Shown here: positions 60,101 to 63,930 of the stretch, piece by piece
How the letters are laid out: every line of letters starts with the position of its first letter
How positions within the stretch are numbered: the stretch's first letter is position 1
Assembly (NCBI GenBank): GCA_034687125.1
Contig: JAQGBZ010000068.1
Location: forward strand, 62,001 to 126,000
DNA: 64,000 nucleotides
Direction: 5' to 3'
Origin: Neelides folsomi
Taxonomy: Eukaryota > Arthropoda > Collembola > Neelipleona > Neelidae
Translations under genes and position numbers: made by a program
Notes under the pieces: generated by a model
Told to the model about the DNA's origin: nothing
The model's database searches: none
What the model saw: only the letters and a program-made list of their open reading frames with translations

Positions 60101-62219
60101 TTTTGTCTGTAGGTAATACAGTTTCTTTTTACTTTTTTGTCAGAATGAAATGGATAGTTTAAAGCAAGATAATGAACGTCTTCAAAGAATGCTCCCATCA
60201 AAATCATTAACTTCGTCTCAAAACTCGCTTCAAATGAATGAGAGTTTCGACCGAAGACTGAGCAACTCCGAGCTTCCCGTTACTCTTGGTATGTCAAAAG
60301 GATTTTATATCCATTCCAAAGTTACCCAATTAGAATCATTTCATTTCATTGTGATAAATTATTGGTCTATTATTATTTAGATTCGTTTATAACCGATTCT
60401 GTAAGTAAAGAGGGAAAGCGGTTTGTGGTCACCGTTTTGCTTGGAAGTCACGGAGTGTACGAGCGTTATTTTAATAACTTTGAAAGCCAAATTTCTGAAT
60501 GTTCAATTGGGACGGTGAGTGTGAGCAACAAGACCAAATGGGAATTGTTGGATTCGCTCATCAAAAGATGCTTTAAGGTAAAACATTGATTTTGATATTT
60601 TTTTCAACAAACTAATAGTTTTTATAGTAAATTTAAATAGCTTTAATGAATTTTTTTCTATTTGTTAAATCAGGATTATGTGATGAGGATCGATCCGGTG
60701 TCAAATTTGGGTTTAAGCTCTGACTCGATCTTGTGCTATAATGTGGGAGAGATTAATCGTGGGGATGAGTCCAAAGCTCCTGAACTTCTTCCTTGTGGCT
60801 ACCTCGTTGGTGATGTGAACAAAATACGAATTTGCCTCAAAGGAGCAGCCAACAAAGGAAATTTAGACGGCTTGGCCTTTGAAACCCTCATCCCTAAAGC
60901 CATTCTTCAAAGGTAGAATTTTTAATCTTATAAAATAATTTATTAAACTCAATGTTAGATATCGATTCATGAATTTGGGATGTTTTAACAAAAGAGAAAT
61001 TTTAATGAAGGTACGTCACGTTGTTGGCCGACCATGGTCGAATGATTCTCTGCGGACCGAGTGGGACGGGAAAATCATACTTAGCAAGGAAGCTTGGAGA
61101 ATTCCTAGTAGCTCGATCAGGGAAAAATTTACAAATGGATTCCATTGACACCTTCACAGCAGATCAAAAGAATACCAAAGAGCTCCGACAATATCTCACC
61201 AACTTGGGTGAACAGTGTGAGAGTGGGAATGGGGATTTGCCTTCAGTGATCATACTGGACAATCTCCATCAAGTCAACTCTTTTGGAGATATGTTCAATG
61301 GTTTTCTCCAATTGAGCCAAGTATCAACTCCATACATTATTGGAACGATGACTCAAGCATCGGGGATTTCTCCCACTTTGCAACACCACCACAACTTCAG
61401 ATGGGTCCTCGTTGGGAATCATTTAGAACCCGTGAAAGGACTTTTGAATCGATACCTTCAGAGGCGTTTGGTTGAAGCCGACATTCAAGCTGGTTTGAAG
61501 GATCTCGAACTGAGTCGAGTCCTTGAGTGGATTCCAAAAGTTTGGGCCCATGTGAACAAATTCCTCGAGACTCACAATTCGGTGGAGGTGACGATCGGAC
61601 CAAGACTTTTCCTCTCATGTCCAACCGACATTATCAACTCTCAAGTTTGGTTCACTGATTTATGGCATTATTCTCTCGTTCCATACATCATTGAGGCAAT
61701 GAAGGAAGGACTTCAGCTCTATGGGAAAAAAGCTCCTTGGGAAGATCCCTCAGCCTTCCTACTCCAAACTTATCCATGGACTGAGGCGCATTCCGCTAAT
61801 TCCGGGAAATCTGCACTTCTCAGGTAAAAGATCAAAATTATGTGTTTAGAAAGCAATTTGAAAAATATTTAAATTTTGTATAATTAAAATCATTTTCTCT
61901 TTTTAATAGATTGAGACCAGAAGATGTTGGTTATGACATTAATAATGACTCTAATGGGCATAATGGAAATCCTACCAAAGATTCGTCTGATCCGGACCCA
62001 TTGGTATTTTTCATAAATTAAAGTTATCAATACCATTAATGGGAACCCTGATTAGCCAAAGTTAATTTAAAATAACTTGATTTAATATTTAAGATGAATA
62101 TGCTGATGAGACTTCAAGAAGCAGCGAATTATTCAGGTCCAACGAGCAACGACTCCGGCTCCACTAGTCTCGAATCAAACGGAAGCCATTTTTCCAAAGA
62201 TTACACAGCTACGGCCTAG
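3070..62219 (+). CDS. sick: Neuron navigator (sickie, NAV2/NAV3-like), whole gene, 30 coding exons
   Basis: Cytoskeletal protein of the neuron navigator family. Known family roles are microtubule plus-end binding, actin regulation and neurite guidance. Exons were placed by homology recalled from NAV2/NAV3 and by GT-AG sites; every junction keeps phase and the sum is 7308 nt (2435 aa plus stop). Domain order: CH domain at about residues 33-150, low-complexity linker with S/T-x-I-P motifs (about 170-1420), conserved NAV blocks (about 1420-1560), coiled coils (about 1570-1670 and 1860-1920), AAA+ ATPase (about 1950-2360; Walker A near 2107-2114) and the conserved tail MNMLMRLQEAANYS. Vertebrate NAV2/NAV3 have the same order and a similar length; NAV1 lacks the CH domain. 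The acceptor of exon 14 is the least certain boundary. An internal alternative first exon and a microexon are listed separately. Confidence 0.95.
3376..3493 (+). CDS. sick: sick exon 2, CH domain part 1
   Basis: Acceptor tatttcag, donor gtaagt, ends in phase 1. Encodes IYTDWANYYLEKAKCK and then DLQVDVTDGVILSDVVEAV. Vertebrate NAV2/NAV3 have the near-identical IYTDWANHYLAKSGHK and DLQQDVTDGVLLAEIIQVV. This is the first part of the calponin-homology domain, a fold of actin-binding and signalling proteins. Confidence 0.96.
3494..4684 (+). other. Intron 2
   Basis: AT-rich intron between the first two CH-domain exons. I see no gene or clear repeat in it. The stretch 4190-4560 is richer in G+C and open on the minus strand for 129 codons, but that reading frame has no recognisable content. 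Confidence 0.7.
4685..4737 (+). CDS. sick: sick exon 3, CH domain part 2
   Basis: A 53-nt exon with acceptor ttattccag and donor gtaagt. It encodes TNQKIPDVVRKPKNSSQM, matching the NAV block ANEKIEDINGCPKNRSQM. Enters in phase 1, leaves in phase 0. Confidence 0.93.
4844..4869 (+). repeat. 13-bp tandem duplication
   Basis: The unit actaaggtttaag occurs twice in a row. It looks like a replication-slippage duplication. Confidence 0.8.
5353..5397. repeat. 20-bp-arm AT palindrome
   Basis: The left arm (5353-5372) and right arm (5378-5397) are perfect reverse complements around a 5-base centre (atata). The core of each arm is tataggtaatata or its complement. It could form a cruciform or an RNA hairpin. 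It lies just upstream of the mariner-like element. Confidence 0.8.
5511..6460 (+). mobile_element. Mariner-like DNA transposon, decayed
   Basis: The inverted ends match over about 33 bp: the 5' end reads aacgtgattggtaagaagtg and the 3' end, reverse-complemented, reads aacgtgattgctaaaaaatg. TA dinucleotides flank the element at 5509-5510 and 6461-6462, as expected for Tc1/mariner target duplications. The roughly 950-bp length is short for an autonomous copy (usually 1.2-1.5 kb), in line with internal loss. It sits in intron 3 of the navigator gene in the sense direction. Confidence 0.88.
5636..6364 (+). pseudogene. Transposase remnant of the mariner-like element
   Basis: Broken over at least three frames. 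The N-terminal part (GGRPKISPEFESIVKAL, then ISKATISRIKRHIGKR) and a second helix-turn-helix (SQRQMAHKLGISQFTVSK) resemble the paired-like DNA-binding region of Tc1/mariner transposases. The catalytic part keeps VVVHHDHVTSHKAKKTVEY and SPDAASMDFFAFGYLKQ, which look like the second and third acidic motifs. The middle, including the first catalytic Asp, is missing. A frame change near 6290 precedes a tail reading MVKKVFEAW. Between the second Asp (of DHVTSH) and the last (of SMD) there are 41 residues, which would place it near the DD41D group. Certainly inactive. Confidence 0.85.
11157..11681. mobile_element. Foldback element with 143-bp inverted arms
   Basis: The left arm (11157-11300) and right arm (11539-11681) are reverse complements with only scattered differences; both contain atgcagcttgcctttctcta or its complement. 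The spacer carries a second copy of the outer module (about 11349-11446), whose inverted partner continues past the right arm to about 11730. There is no coding capacity. This looks like a foldback or MITE-type non-autonomous element; I see no clear target duplication. Confidence 0.8.
15092..15138. repeat. Perfect 21-bp-stem hairpin
   Basis: Arms 15092-15112 and 15118-15138 are perfect reverse complements around a 5-base loop (gtgta). The core is acgtgtacttctacacaaa. Two further partial copies of gtgtagaac lie just upstream, so it may have grown by local inverted duplication. Confidence 0.85.
15573..15817 (+). CDS. sick: sick exon 4, CH domain end
   Basis: Acceptor tttctttttag, donor gtgagt, phase 0 to phase 2. 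Encodes LDNIQYCLVYLSGLGVALEG, then GHLKSILSLFFQLSRYKQQQ. NAV2/NAV3 have the matching GNLKAILGLFFSLSRYKQQQ at the end of the CH domain. A Gln- and basic-rich tail and SSKHSQESS follow. Confidence 0.96.
15818..21256 (+). other. Intron 4
   Basis: Alternates between AT-rich DNA and blocks richer in G+C (about 16860-17820 and 20480-21240). It contains the 572-bp element at 18401-18972. I see no other coding exon. Confidence 0.7.
18401..18972. mobile_element. Non-autonomous DNA element with 9-bp flanking repeat
   Basis: The direct repeat gtttacaag flanks it at 18392-18400 and 18973-18981. The ends read ggatcactgtcaaaatccct and, reverse-complemented from the right, ggtatcccttcaaaatccct. Inner parts also pair: 18463-18488 with 18886-18911 (tacgctaataatctctatag). 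The ends carry degenerate repeats of the word aaaatccct. A 9-bp target duplication fits Mutator-like elements, but both flanks continue as ggatc, so the duplication could be read as 14 bp. It has no coding capacity. Confidence 0.7.
21257..21366 (+). CDS. sick: sick exon 5, linker with a TSIP motif
   Basis: Easy to miss because its true frame has no long open run. With acceptor aacacag and donor gtaagt it encodes GGNTSIPVPTANGSTPKKTS, then GDKGKPAIPSHSYSPC. It enters with one base and leaves with one base, exactly the phases needed between exon 4 (ends AA) and exon 6 (starts GA). The Ser/Thr/Pro/Lys composition fits the NAV linker. TSIP matches the S/T-x-I-P EB-binding pattern. Confidence 0.85.
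21367..27592 (+). other. Intron 5
   Basis: A 6.2-kb intron, much of it (21400-26650) richer in G+C than other introns. It contains the 31-bp hairpin at 27180-27273. Several chance open frames occur but none joins in phase or resembles a known protein. Confidence 0.7.
27180..27273 (-). repeat. 31-bp-stem hairpin with GCGCGC base
   Basis: The left arm from 27181 (ccccaaagccaactaggttt in part) and the right arm ending at 27272 pair over 30-31 bp with one mismatch around a 32-base pyrimidine-rich loop. In a minus-strand transcript the one mismatch becomes a G:U pair, so the stem would be unbroken. The stem is far richer in G+C than its surroundings. It could be a miniature inverted-repeat element or a small-RNA hairpin. 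The minus strand is chosen only because of the G:U pair. Confidence 0.85.
27593..27752 (+). CDS. sick: sick exon 6, linker with an SSIP motif
   Basis: Encodes PVKPSSGGSSRSTSPSTAGG, then PTPRSSIPSAPSSARSS. Acceptor cttgaag has a weak pyrimidine tract; donor gtaagt. Phase 1 in, phase 2 out. RSSIPS is a textbook S-x-I-P motif with a basic residue just before it. Confidence 0.88.
27753..28223 (+). other. Intron 6
   Basis: Short AT-rich intron; nothing else seen. Confidence 0.8.
28224..28393 (+). CDS. sick: sick exon 7, MLEKFKFFKEKDKGEK block
   Basis: Acceptor atgtttag, donor gtaagt. An Asn/Ser-rich start is followed by SSMLEKFKFFKEKDKGEK, which resembles the vertebrate NAV block KSMLEKLKLFNSKGGSK. 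Phase 2 in, phase 1 out. Confidence 0.93.
28394..29369 (+). other. Intron 7, very AT-rich
   Basis: No gene seen. A 19-bp tandem duplication lies at 28532-28569. Confidence 0.8.
28532..28569 (+). repeat. 19-bp tandem duplication
   Basis: The unit atgtatatttataagcgat is repeated once with a single base change. Confidence 0.85.
29370..29469 (+). CDS. sick: sick exon 8, TSSSSGFSSARSERSDSS block
   Basis: Encodes SGNSKRTSSSSGFSSARSER, then SDSSISLYAESK. Acceptor ctcttgaag, donor gtaaga, phase 1 in, phase 2 out. A Ser/Arg-rich block of this kind is typical of navigator linkers and a likely phosphorylation region. Confidence 0.9.
29569..30917 (+). CDS. sick: sick exon 9, largest linker exon
   Basis: A 1349-nt exon (residues about 351-800), Ser/Asn/Pro/Gly-rich and probably disordered. 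Near its start STPKLGIKGFRQKIGKAIGG matches in style the NAV block SSPKIALKGIAQRTFSRAL. Two T-G-I-P motifs, GTGIPTRNSF and GTGIPKPTAA, match the EB-binding pattern; vertebrate NAV has SGIPKPGMK. A 214-codon frame on the opposite strand (30157-30801) is a shadow. Acceptor tcttccag, donor gtaagt; phase 2 in, phase 1 out. Confidence 0.95.
30918..31267 (+). other. Intron 9
   Basis: Short AT-rich intron; nothing else seen. Confidence 0.8.
31268..31459 (+). CDS. sick: sick exon 10
   Basis: Encodes ENNCFGKEGELRPIDRNRSA through MSDHDYSEIDNYDLGSG. Acceptor aacttacag, donor gtgaga; phase 1 on both sides. The acidic end precedes the conserved GYLSDGD block. Confidence 0.92.
31460..31906 (+). other. Intron 10
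   Basis: AT-rich intron; nothing else seen. Confidence 0.8.
31907..32087 (+). CDS. sick: sick exon 11, GYLSDGD block
   Basis: Encodes GYLSDGDLLSTGKNGRRFND, then GYVSESGAYIYKRAPLNGRS. Vertebrate NAV2 has the matching pair GYMSDGDVLSK and SGYMTDGGLGLYTRRLN. Acceptor tcttcaaatag, donor gtaagc; phase 1 in, phase 2 out. Confidence 0.95.
32088..35818 (+). other. Intron 11
   Basis: A 3.7-kb intron. The stretch 32500-33150 is richer in G+C, the rest AT-rich. No coding exon or repeat element recognised. Confidence 0.7.
35819..35933 (+). CDS. sick: sick exon 12, DDSSSISSG block
   Basis: Encodes SFDDSSSISSGNSDLNEIPT, then DLTSSSVNSELSSPYASLQ. NAV2 has WDDSSSVSSGISDTIDNLST at the same place in the order. 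Acceptor ttttttacag, donor gtaaat; phase 2 in, phase 0 out. Confidence 0.95.
36132..36235 (+). CDS. sick: sick exon 13
   Basis: Encodes RSNGPKNTADSQNIIYRVVG, then CRVGNKKKPDSANHK. Acceptor cgattccag, donor gtaaat; phase 0 in, phase 2 out. No vertebrate counterpart recognised; it may be a lineage-specific or optional exon. Confidence 0.8.
36236..36587 (+). other. Intron 13
   Basis: AT-rich intron; nothing else seen. Its 3' end depends on the acceptor choice for exon 14. Confidence 0.6.
36588..36970 (+). CDS. sick: sick exon 14 (acceptor uncertain)
   Basis: Encodes a basic, Ser/Gly-rich stretch with RPEEGPGGSNALRLHDKKEC and later SLNNLESKK-like Ser/Lys sequence. Donor gtaaat, phase 1 out. At least four AG sites between 36571 and 36613 keep the same phase. 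I chose the one after ctttctcctatcaag because it has the best pyrimidine tract; the others would change the exon by up to nine residues. Confidence 0.8.
37246..38124 (+). CDS. sick: sick exon 15, GC-rich linker exon
   Basis: An 879-nt exon with much higher G+C and CpG than its neighbours. It encodes Ser/Gly-rich sequence, then ILTEEEYKAVHVALMSAKAG, KVKVSGGTQTT and SQSLRERILGSQSLPKA. Acceptor tgttaattcag, donor gttagg (a weaker site). Phase 1 on both sides. Confidence 0.93.
38125..39638 (+). other. Intron 15
   Basis: AT-rich 1.5-kb intron with no recognisable gene or repeat. Confidence 0.75.
39639..39810 (+). CDS. sick: sick exon 16, MTEAESMESLSS block
   Basis: Encodes GSMTEAESMESLSSSASLAT, a His run, and SPSRSPRLNRSNSIR. 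Vertebrate NAV proteins carry SPRLSRSNSIPT at this point. Acceptor atgatttcag, donor gtatat; phase 1 in, phase 2 out. Confidence 0.95.
40003..40029 (+). CDS. sick: Candidate 27-nt microexon between exons 16 and 17
   Basis: Bounded by a strong acceptor (ctcttccttcttcgcatgttag) in short form ttcgcatgttag, and donor gtaaat. It is 27 nt, so it preserves frame. Joined between exon 16 (ends AG) and exon 17 (starts A) it would add nine residues and read SHFRERTFPR with no stop. Not needed for the gene model, so it would be an optional exon. Neural genes often use such microexons; use here is inference. Confidence 0.55.
40030..40688 (+). other. Intron between microexon and exon 17
   Basis: AT-rich; nothing else seen. 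Confidence 0.7.
40689..40820 (+). CDS. sick: sick exon 17, STKSEKLYPSMLQRT block
   Basis: Encodes STKSEKLYPSMLQRTDDVSP, then YYSSTISGGINNMPSSPLHN. STKSEKLYPSMLQR is, to my memory, a hallmark of the navigator family. Acceptor gcgaatag, donor gtatgt; phase 2 on both sides. Confidence 0.95.
40912..41027 (+). CDS. sick: sick exon 18
   Basis: Encodes RMSGGQGAYSSTPASSHSVR, then LSMAPYSGFLAKIATKEDE. Acceptor ttatgtgtag, donor gtaagt; phase 2 in, phase 1 out. Confidence 0.92.
41143..41294 (+). CDS. sick: sick exon 19, first coiled coil
   Basis: Encodes NGSSLSLVSTASSIYSSQEE, then LRKLKRELHEAQDKVQTLSS. NAV2 has HGSSLSLVSSTSSVYSTPEE and IRKLRRELDASQEKVSALTT. The heptad pattern of L, V and charged residues marks a coiled coil. 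Acceptor ctaacttttag, donor gtaagc; ends in phase 0, before a 16-kb intron. Confidence 0.96.
41904..42755. mobile_element. DNA element with about 200-bp inverted ends and Psq-like fragment
   Basis: The ends read gtaacaataggttgcccgca on both strands. The left arm (41904-42110) and right arm (42564-42755) pair nearly throughout; the left has about 20 extra bases near 41925-41945. The interior from 42130 reads MSPRQAAKTFNISARYLQTR, like the helix-turn-helix of pipsqueak/pogo-type transposases, and a later stretch reads SSSRGRKPGKSEIVTSPDFL. These lie in different frames and no catalytic domain is present. No clear target duplication was found. Confidence 0.8.
42130..42423 (+). pseudogene. Fragment of a Psq/pogo-like transposase
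   Basis: The short frame from 42130 has the spacing of a Psq helix-turn-helix (AAKTFNISARYLQTRLK). The frame ending at 42423 carries GRKPGKSEIVTSP, reminiscent of the G-R-K/P-P linker that often follows that domain. The two parts are in different frames, and the DDE catalytic core is absent. Family assignment is tentative. Confidence 0.5.
48900..49312 (+). promoter_or_regulatory. Probable internal promoter and 5' UTR
   Basis: Placed here only because the alternative first exon needs a promoter. No clear TATA box is seen. The region is richer in G+C than most of the intron and holds the GT repeat. Confidence 0.35.
49089..49121 (+). repeat. (GT)n microsatellite
   Basis: An imperfect GT run about 200 bases before the alternative first exon, probably in its promoter or 5' UTR. 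Confidence 0.9.
49313..50290 (+). CDS. sick: Alternative first exon of a short sick isoform
   Basis: An ATG at 49313 (A at -3) opens 326 codons that end at donor cag/gtagac in phase 0. Exon 20 begins in phase 0, so QMTQQ joins directly to AHVVAAFEQSLSNMTQRLQ. The predicted product is 1152 aa: new N-terminus, coiled coils and AAA+ domain, without CH domain or long linker. An in-frame TGA at 49268-49270 and no good acceptor between it and the ATG favour a first exon over a cassette. The sequence is Ser/Asn/Arg-rich, like the NAV linker, and holds MSTIP and VSLIP (S-x-I-P). A distinctive block, DVPWWELATKRYRYRSCP, lies just before the donor. Without splicing the frame continues 16 codons to a stop at 50341. 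Confidence 0.8.
57365..57448 (+). CDS. sick: sick exon 20, AFEQSL coiled coil
   Basis: Encodes AHVVAAFEQSLSNMTQRLQS, then LNHSAEQK. NAV2 has AHLVAAFEQSLGNMTIRLQS and LTMTAEQK. 84 nt, phase 0 at both ends, acceptor tttttttgcag, donor gtttga. Shared by the long and short isoforms. Confidence 0.97.
57449..58413 (+). other. Intron 20
   Basis: AT-rich intron; nothing else seen. Confidence 0.8.
58414..58504 (+). CDS. sick: sick exon 21, coiled coil
   Basis: Encodes DSELVELRHTIELLRKQSIE. NAV2 has DSELNELRKTIELLKKQNAA. Acceptor tgatttcag, donor gtgagt; phase 0 in, phase 1 out. Confidence 0.97.
58505..58805 (+). other. Intron 21
   Basis: About 300 bases; nothing else seen. Confidence 0.8.
58806..59029 (+). 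CDS. sick: sick exon 22, DSVSSINS block
   Basis: Encodes RQLSADSVSSINSISSACSG and a basic end, SKKKNAKNKGW. NAV2 has RQHSSDSVSSINSATSHSS and SKKKKRKNW. Acceptor tgatctaaag has a poor pyrimidine tract; donor gtacgt. Phase 1 in, phase 0 out. Confidence 0.95.
59212..59528 (+). CDS. sick: sick exon 23, LRSSFSKAFSR block
   Basis: Encodes LRSSFSKAFSRSKSKPRNGS, then a long Ser/His/Asn-rich part. NAV2 has LRSSFKQAFGKKKSPKSASS, followed by a Ser-rich linker. Acceptor tcctttcag, donor gtaaga; phase 0 in, phase 2 out. Confidence 0.96.
59593..59743 (+). CDS. sick: sick exon 24, second coiled coil
   Basis: Encodes IEELRKQLREKEMVLTDIRL, then EALTSAHQLESLKETVTKMR. NAV2 has LRDKEMKLTDIRLEALSSAH and QLDQLREAMNRMQ. 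A 64-base intron precedes it. Donor gtaatt, phase 0 out. Confidence 0.97.
59744..60143 (+). other. Intron 24
   Basis: AT-rich; nothing else seen. Confidence 0.8.
60144..60288 (+). CDS. sick: sick exon 25
   Basis: Encodes NEMDSLKQDNERLQRMLPSK and a Ser-rich stretch ending LSNSELPVTL. It continues the coiled coil (NAV2: SEIEKLKAENDRLKSESQ). Acceptor ttttttgtcag, donor gtatgt; phase 0 in, phase 1 out. Confidence 0.95.
60381..60577 (+). CDS. sick: sick exon 26, N-terminal side of the AAA+ region
   Basis: Encodes EGKRFVVTVLLGSHGVYERY, then IGTVSVSNKTKWELLDSLIK. NAV2 has GRHVKIVVSF and IGCIGVSGKTKWDVLDGVVR. It is the conserved module just before the ATPase. Phase 1 in, phase 0 out. Confidence 0.96.
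60674..60912 (+). CDS. sick: sick exon 27
   Basis: Encodes DYVMRIDPVSNLGLSSDSIL, APELLPCGYLVGDVNKIRI and LAFETLIPKAILQR. NAV2 matches closely (IIHVDPVSQLGLNSDSVLGY, TPELLPCGYLVGENTTI, LVFESLIPKPILQR). Phase 0 in, phase 2 out. Confidence 0.97.
61011..61823 (+). CDS. sick: sick exon 28, AAA+ ATPase core
   Basis: Holds the nucleotide-binding core. Walker A is GPSGTGKS (NAV2: GPSGTGKT). The Walker B position reads SVIILDNLHQV, with Asn where canonical AAA+ proteins have Glu; NAV2 also has ILDNL. Further conserved blocks are PYIIGTMTQAS, HHNFRWVL, VTIGPRLFLSCP, VWFTDLWHYSLVPYI and APWEDPS. Acceptor taatgaag has a weak pyrimidine tract; donor gtaaaa. Phase 2 on both sides. Present in both predicted isoforms. 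Confidence 0.98.
61910..62003 (+). CDS. sick: sick exon 29
   Basis: Encodes LRPEDVGYDINNDSNGHNGN and ends DSSDPDPL. NAV2 has LRPEDVGFDGYS and ends EGDPL. Acceptor tttttaatag, donor gtattt; phase 2 in, phase 0 out. Confidence 0.96.
62094..62219 (+). CDS. sick: sick exon 30, C-terminus and stop
   Basis: Encodes MNMLMRLQEAANYSGPTSND and ends KDYTATA then TAG. NAV2 ends MNMLMRLQEAANYSSPQSYD and a Ser-rich tail, so the gene is complete at its 3' end. Confidence 0.97.
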   Translation: MNMLMRLQEAANYSGPTSNDSGSTSLESNGSHFSKDYTATA

Positions 62220-62521
62220 TTGTGGAAAATATCATAAAACATATTGTTATTGTGAATGTTAAATTCGCCTAGCTATTTAATTATCATTAGTTATGTTACA
62301 TATAAATAATAGGACACACCTAAAACTGTTTTAACTATTTGAATGAAACTTGTTTATATTAATTGTATCCAAATACATATTTGAGATAATTGAAGAATTG
62401 ACCTTTTTACATCCTTTCAGAAGAATGCAACTTATGCTGCTATTTATTATAATTATAAATTTTACATGATAGCTTTTGTAAATATTTGTATTTGAACATT
62501 GAAATATTTAAGATAAAATAT

Positions 62522-62549
62522 GTATATATATATATATATATATATATTC
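62522..62549 (+). repeat. (TA)n microsatellite
   Basis: A run of about 14 TA units in the 3' UTR. Confidence 0.9.
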
Positions 62550-63343
62550 GAGTGCTGTGTAAAGGAACGTATTCGCAGCTTAAGTCGCTCGTTTCGACAT
62601 CTATACCTAAACCTTTAAATAGGATAATTAAAATAATCCATTTTTGATTTTACCTAAATGATTTTTATATTTTTGTGGTGCTTTTATGAGTTGTATCGAT
62701 GATTTGAGTCTTGTGAAATAAGATCGGAATTATATACCATACATGATGCCAATCATGATCAGTAAAATTATTTTTTGATGAATTAACGACGACCAATGAT
62801 TTTTCCTTTCTTTACTTCGTGTGAACATTTTTTTCAAACTAGATGTATTTAAATATTAGTAAAATACAGTATTTAGATGGTTTTAAAATATCAATGAGCA
62901 TTTCTAATAATTAAGACAACAAATTTTATGCCGATGTACTTTACTTAAAAGCGCAAGTACATTTTTATTACCAAAATTATATTTATTAACGCAAGTAAAT
63001 AAATATATCTGTTATAAATACATATATTATACATATGCCATATAGAATATGAGAAATTCGATATCTCGATCACCTCTGAATTAAAATTTATTCATTAAAT
63101 TAAATAATTTCATATACATGAAGTAACTAATATTTTGTAAGATTCTTCTTATAAAATTAATTTACTTTATATGTATGTACAATATATAGTATATTATTGA
63201 GACTGGATTAAAAGTATCTGTATTTTAAGTCTCCAGATAAATTGAAATACCCTAAGTAATATATTCTTCTATATATAGATATATAGTTAGATTCATTTAT
63301 CGTGTCAAAATATTTTTAGAATTATATAAGTAATAACATTTAA

Positions 63344-63361
63344 AATAAACTCGTCAATAAA
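63344..63361 (+). terminator. sick: Tandem AATAAA polyadenylation signals
   Basis: Two AATAAA hexamers (63344-63349 and 63356-63361), the most likely end of the navigator transcript. An earlier AATAAA lies at 62998-63003. Confidence 0.5.
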
Positions 63362-63713
63362 AGATTTATAACAGATTTAAATAATTTAGAGAACAATAGG
63401 AAGTACATATGCTTGAAGCATTTTGTATAATAATTACAGTTGGTACAGTGAAAAAAGAATTCATCATTAACTTATGCACTTGTAACAGAAATAAGAAGTT
63501 TCACTCAACCACTTTAACAATAATTTAAATCCTATCTCAAGCACAGGTAACAAAAAGGAGTTCCATGTGCAAGATTGCGTAAATGCCAATCACTACCTAA
63601 GGTCCAAAAATAAGGAAGTCGAGGTGACTCGTCGAACTTTAAATTGGAAAAAATATTAAGGAAAAATAGGATTGGGAAAGCTTAATATTGATGACGCAGA
63701 GTGTAAATAGAAA

Positions 63714-63841
63714 TTATTCATCATTTTTCGATTTCTTTGCTGTAGCTACAGCGAGTTTCTCGTTCATAACTCGTTTGGCTCCTTTAGCTGGGAATGACGG
63801 AAAGGCCGATTCTTTTTTAAAAATTGGTTTGATTACATAAT
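63714..63841 (-). CDS. Last coding exon of an unrecognised convergent gene
   Basis: On the minus strand a good acceptor (a T-run, then atcaaaatag) at 63842-63843 opens a 41-codon stretch ending in TAA (63714-63716). It reads YVIKPIFKKESAFPSFPAKG, then AKRVMNEKLAVATAKKSKND and a final Glu. Its G+C is higher than the flanks, as expected for coding DNA. The lysine-rich end is common in ribosomal and mitochondrial proteins, but I do not recognise the family. The rest would lie beyond the window. It is convergent with sick, about 350 bases from that gene's likely poly(A) site. Confidence 0.45.
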
Positions 63842-63912
63842 CTATTTTGATTAAAAAAAACAAATAAAAGCCACATTCGAGTCAAATAATTAGTACATAC
63901 ATTATATTGTTA

Positions 63913-63930
63913 TCACACACACAAACACAC
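63913..63930 (+). repeat. (CA)n run
   Basis: Short imperfect CA repeat in the presumed last intron of the convergent gene. Confidence 0.8.

Larger units (their letters stand above)
62220..63400 (+). other. sick: 3' UTR of sick
   Basis: Very AT-rich, no coding potential on the + strand. Its end is inferred from the AATAAA signals at 62998-63003, 63344-63349 and 63356-63361. The long UTR could carry regulatory sites, but I recognise none. Confidence 0.6.
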
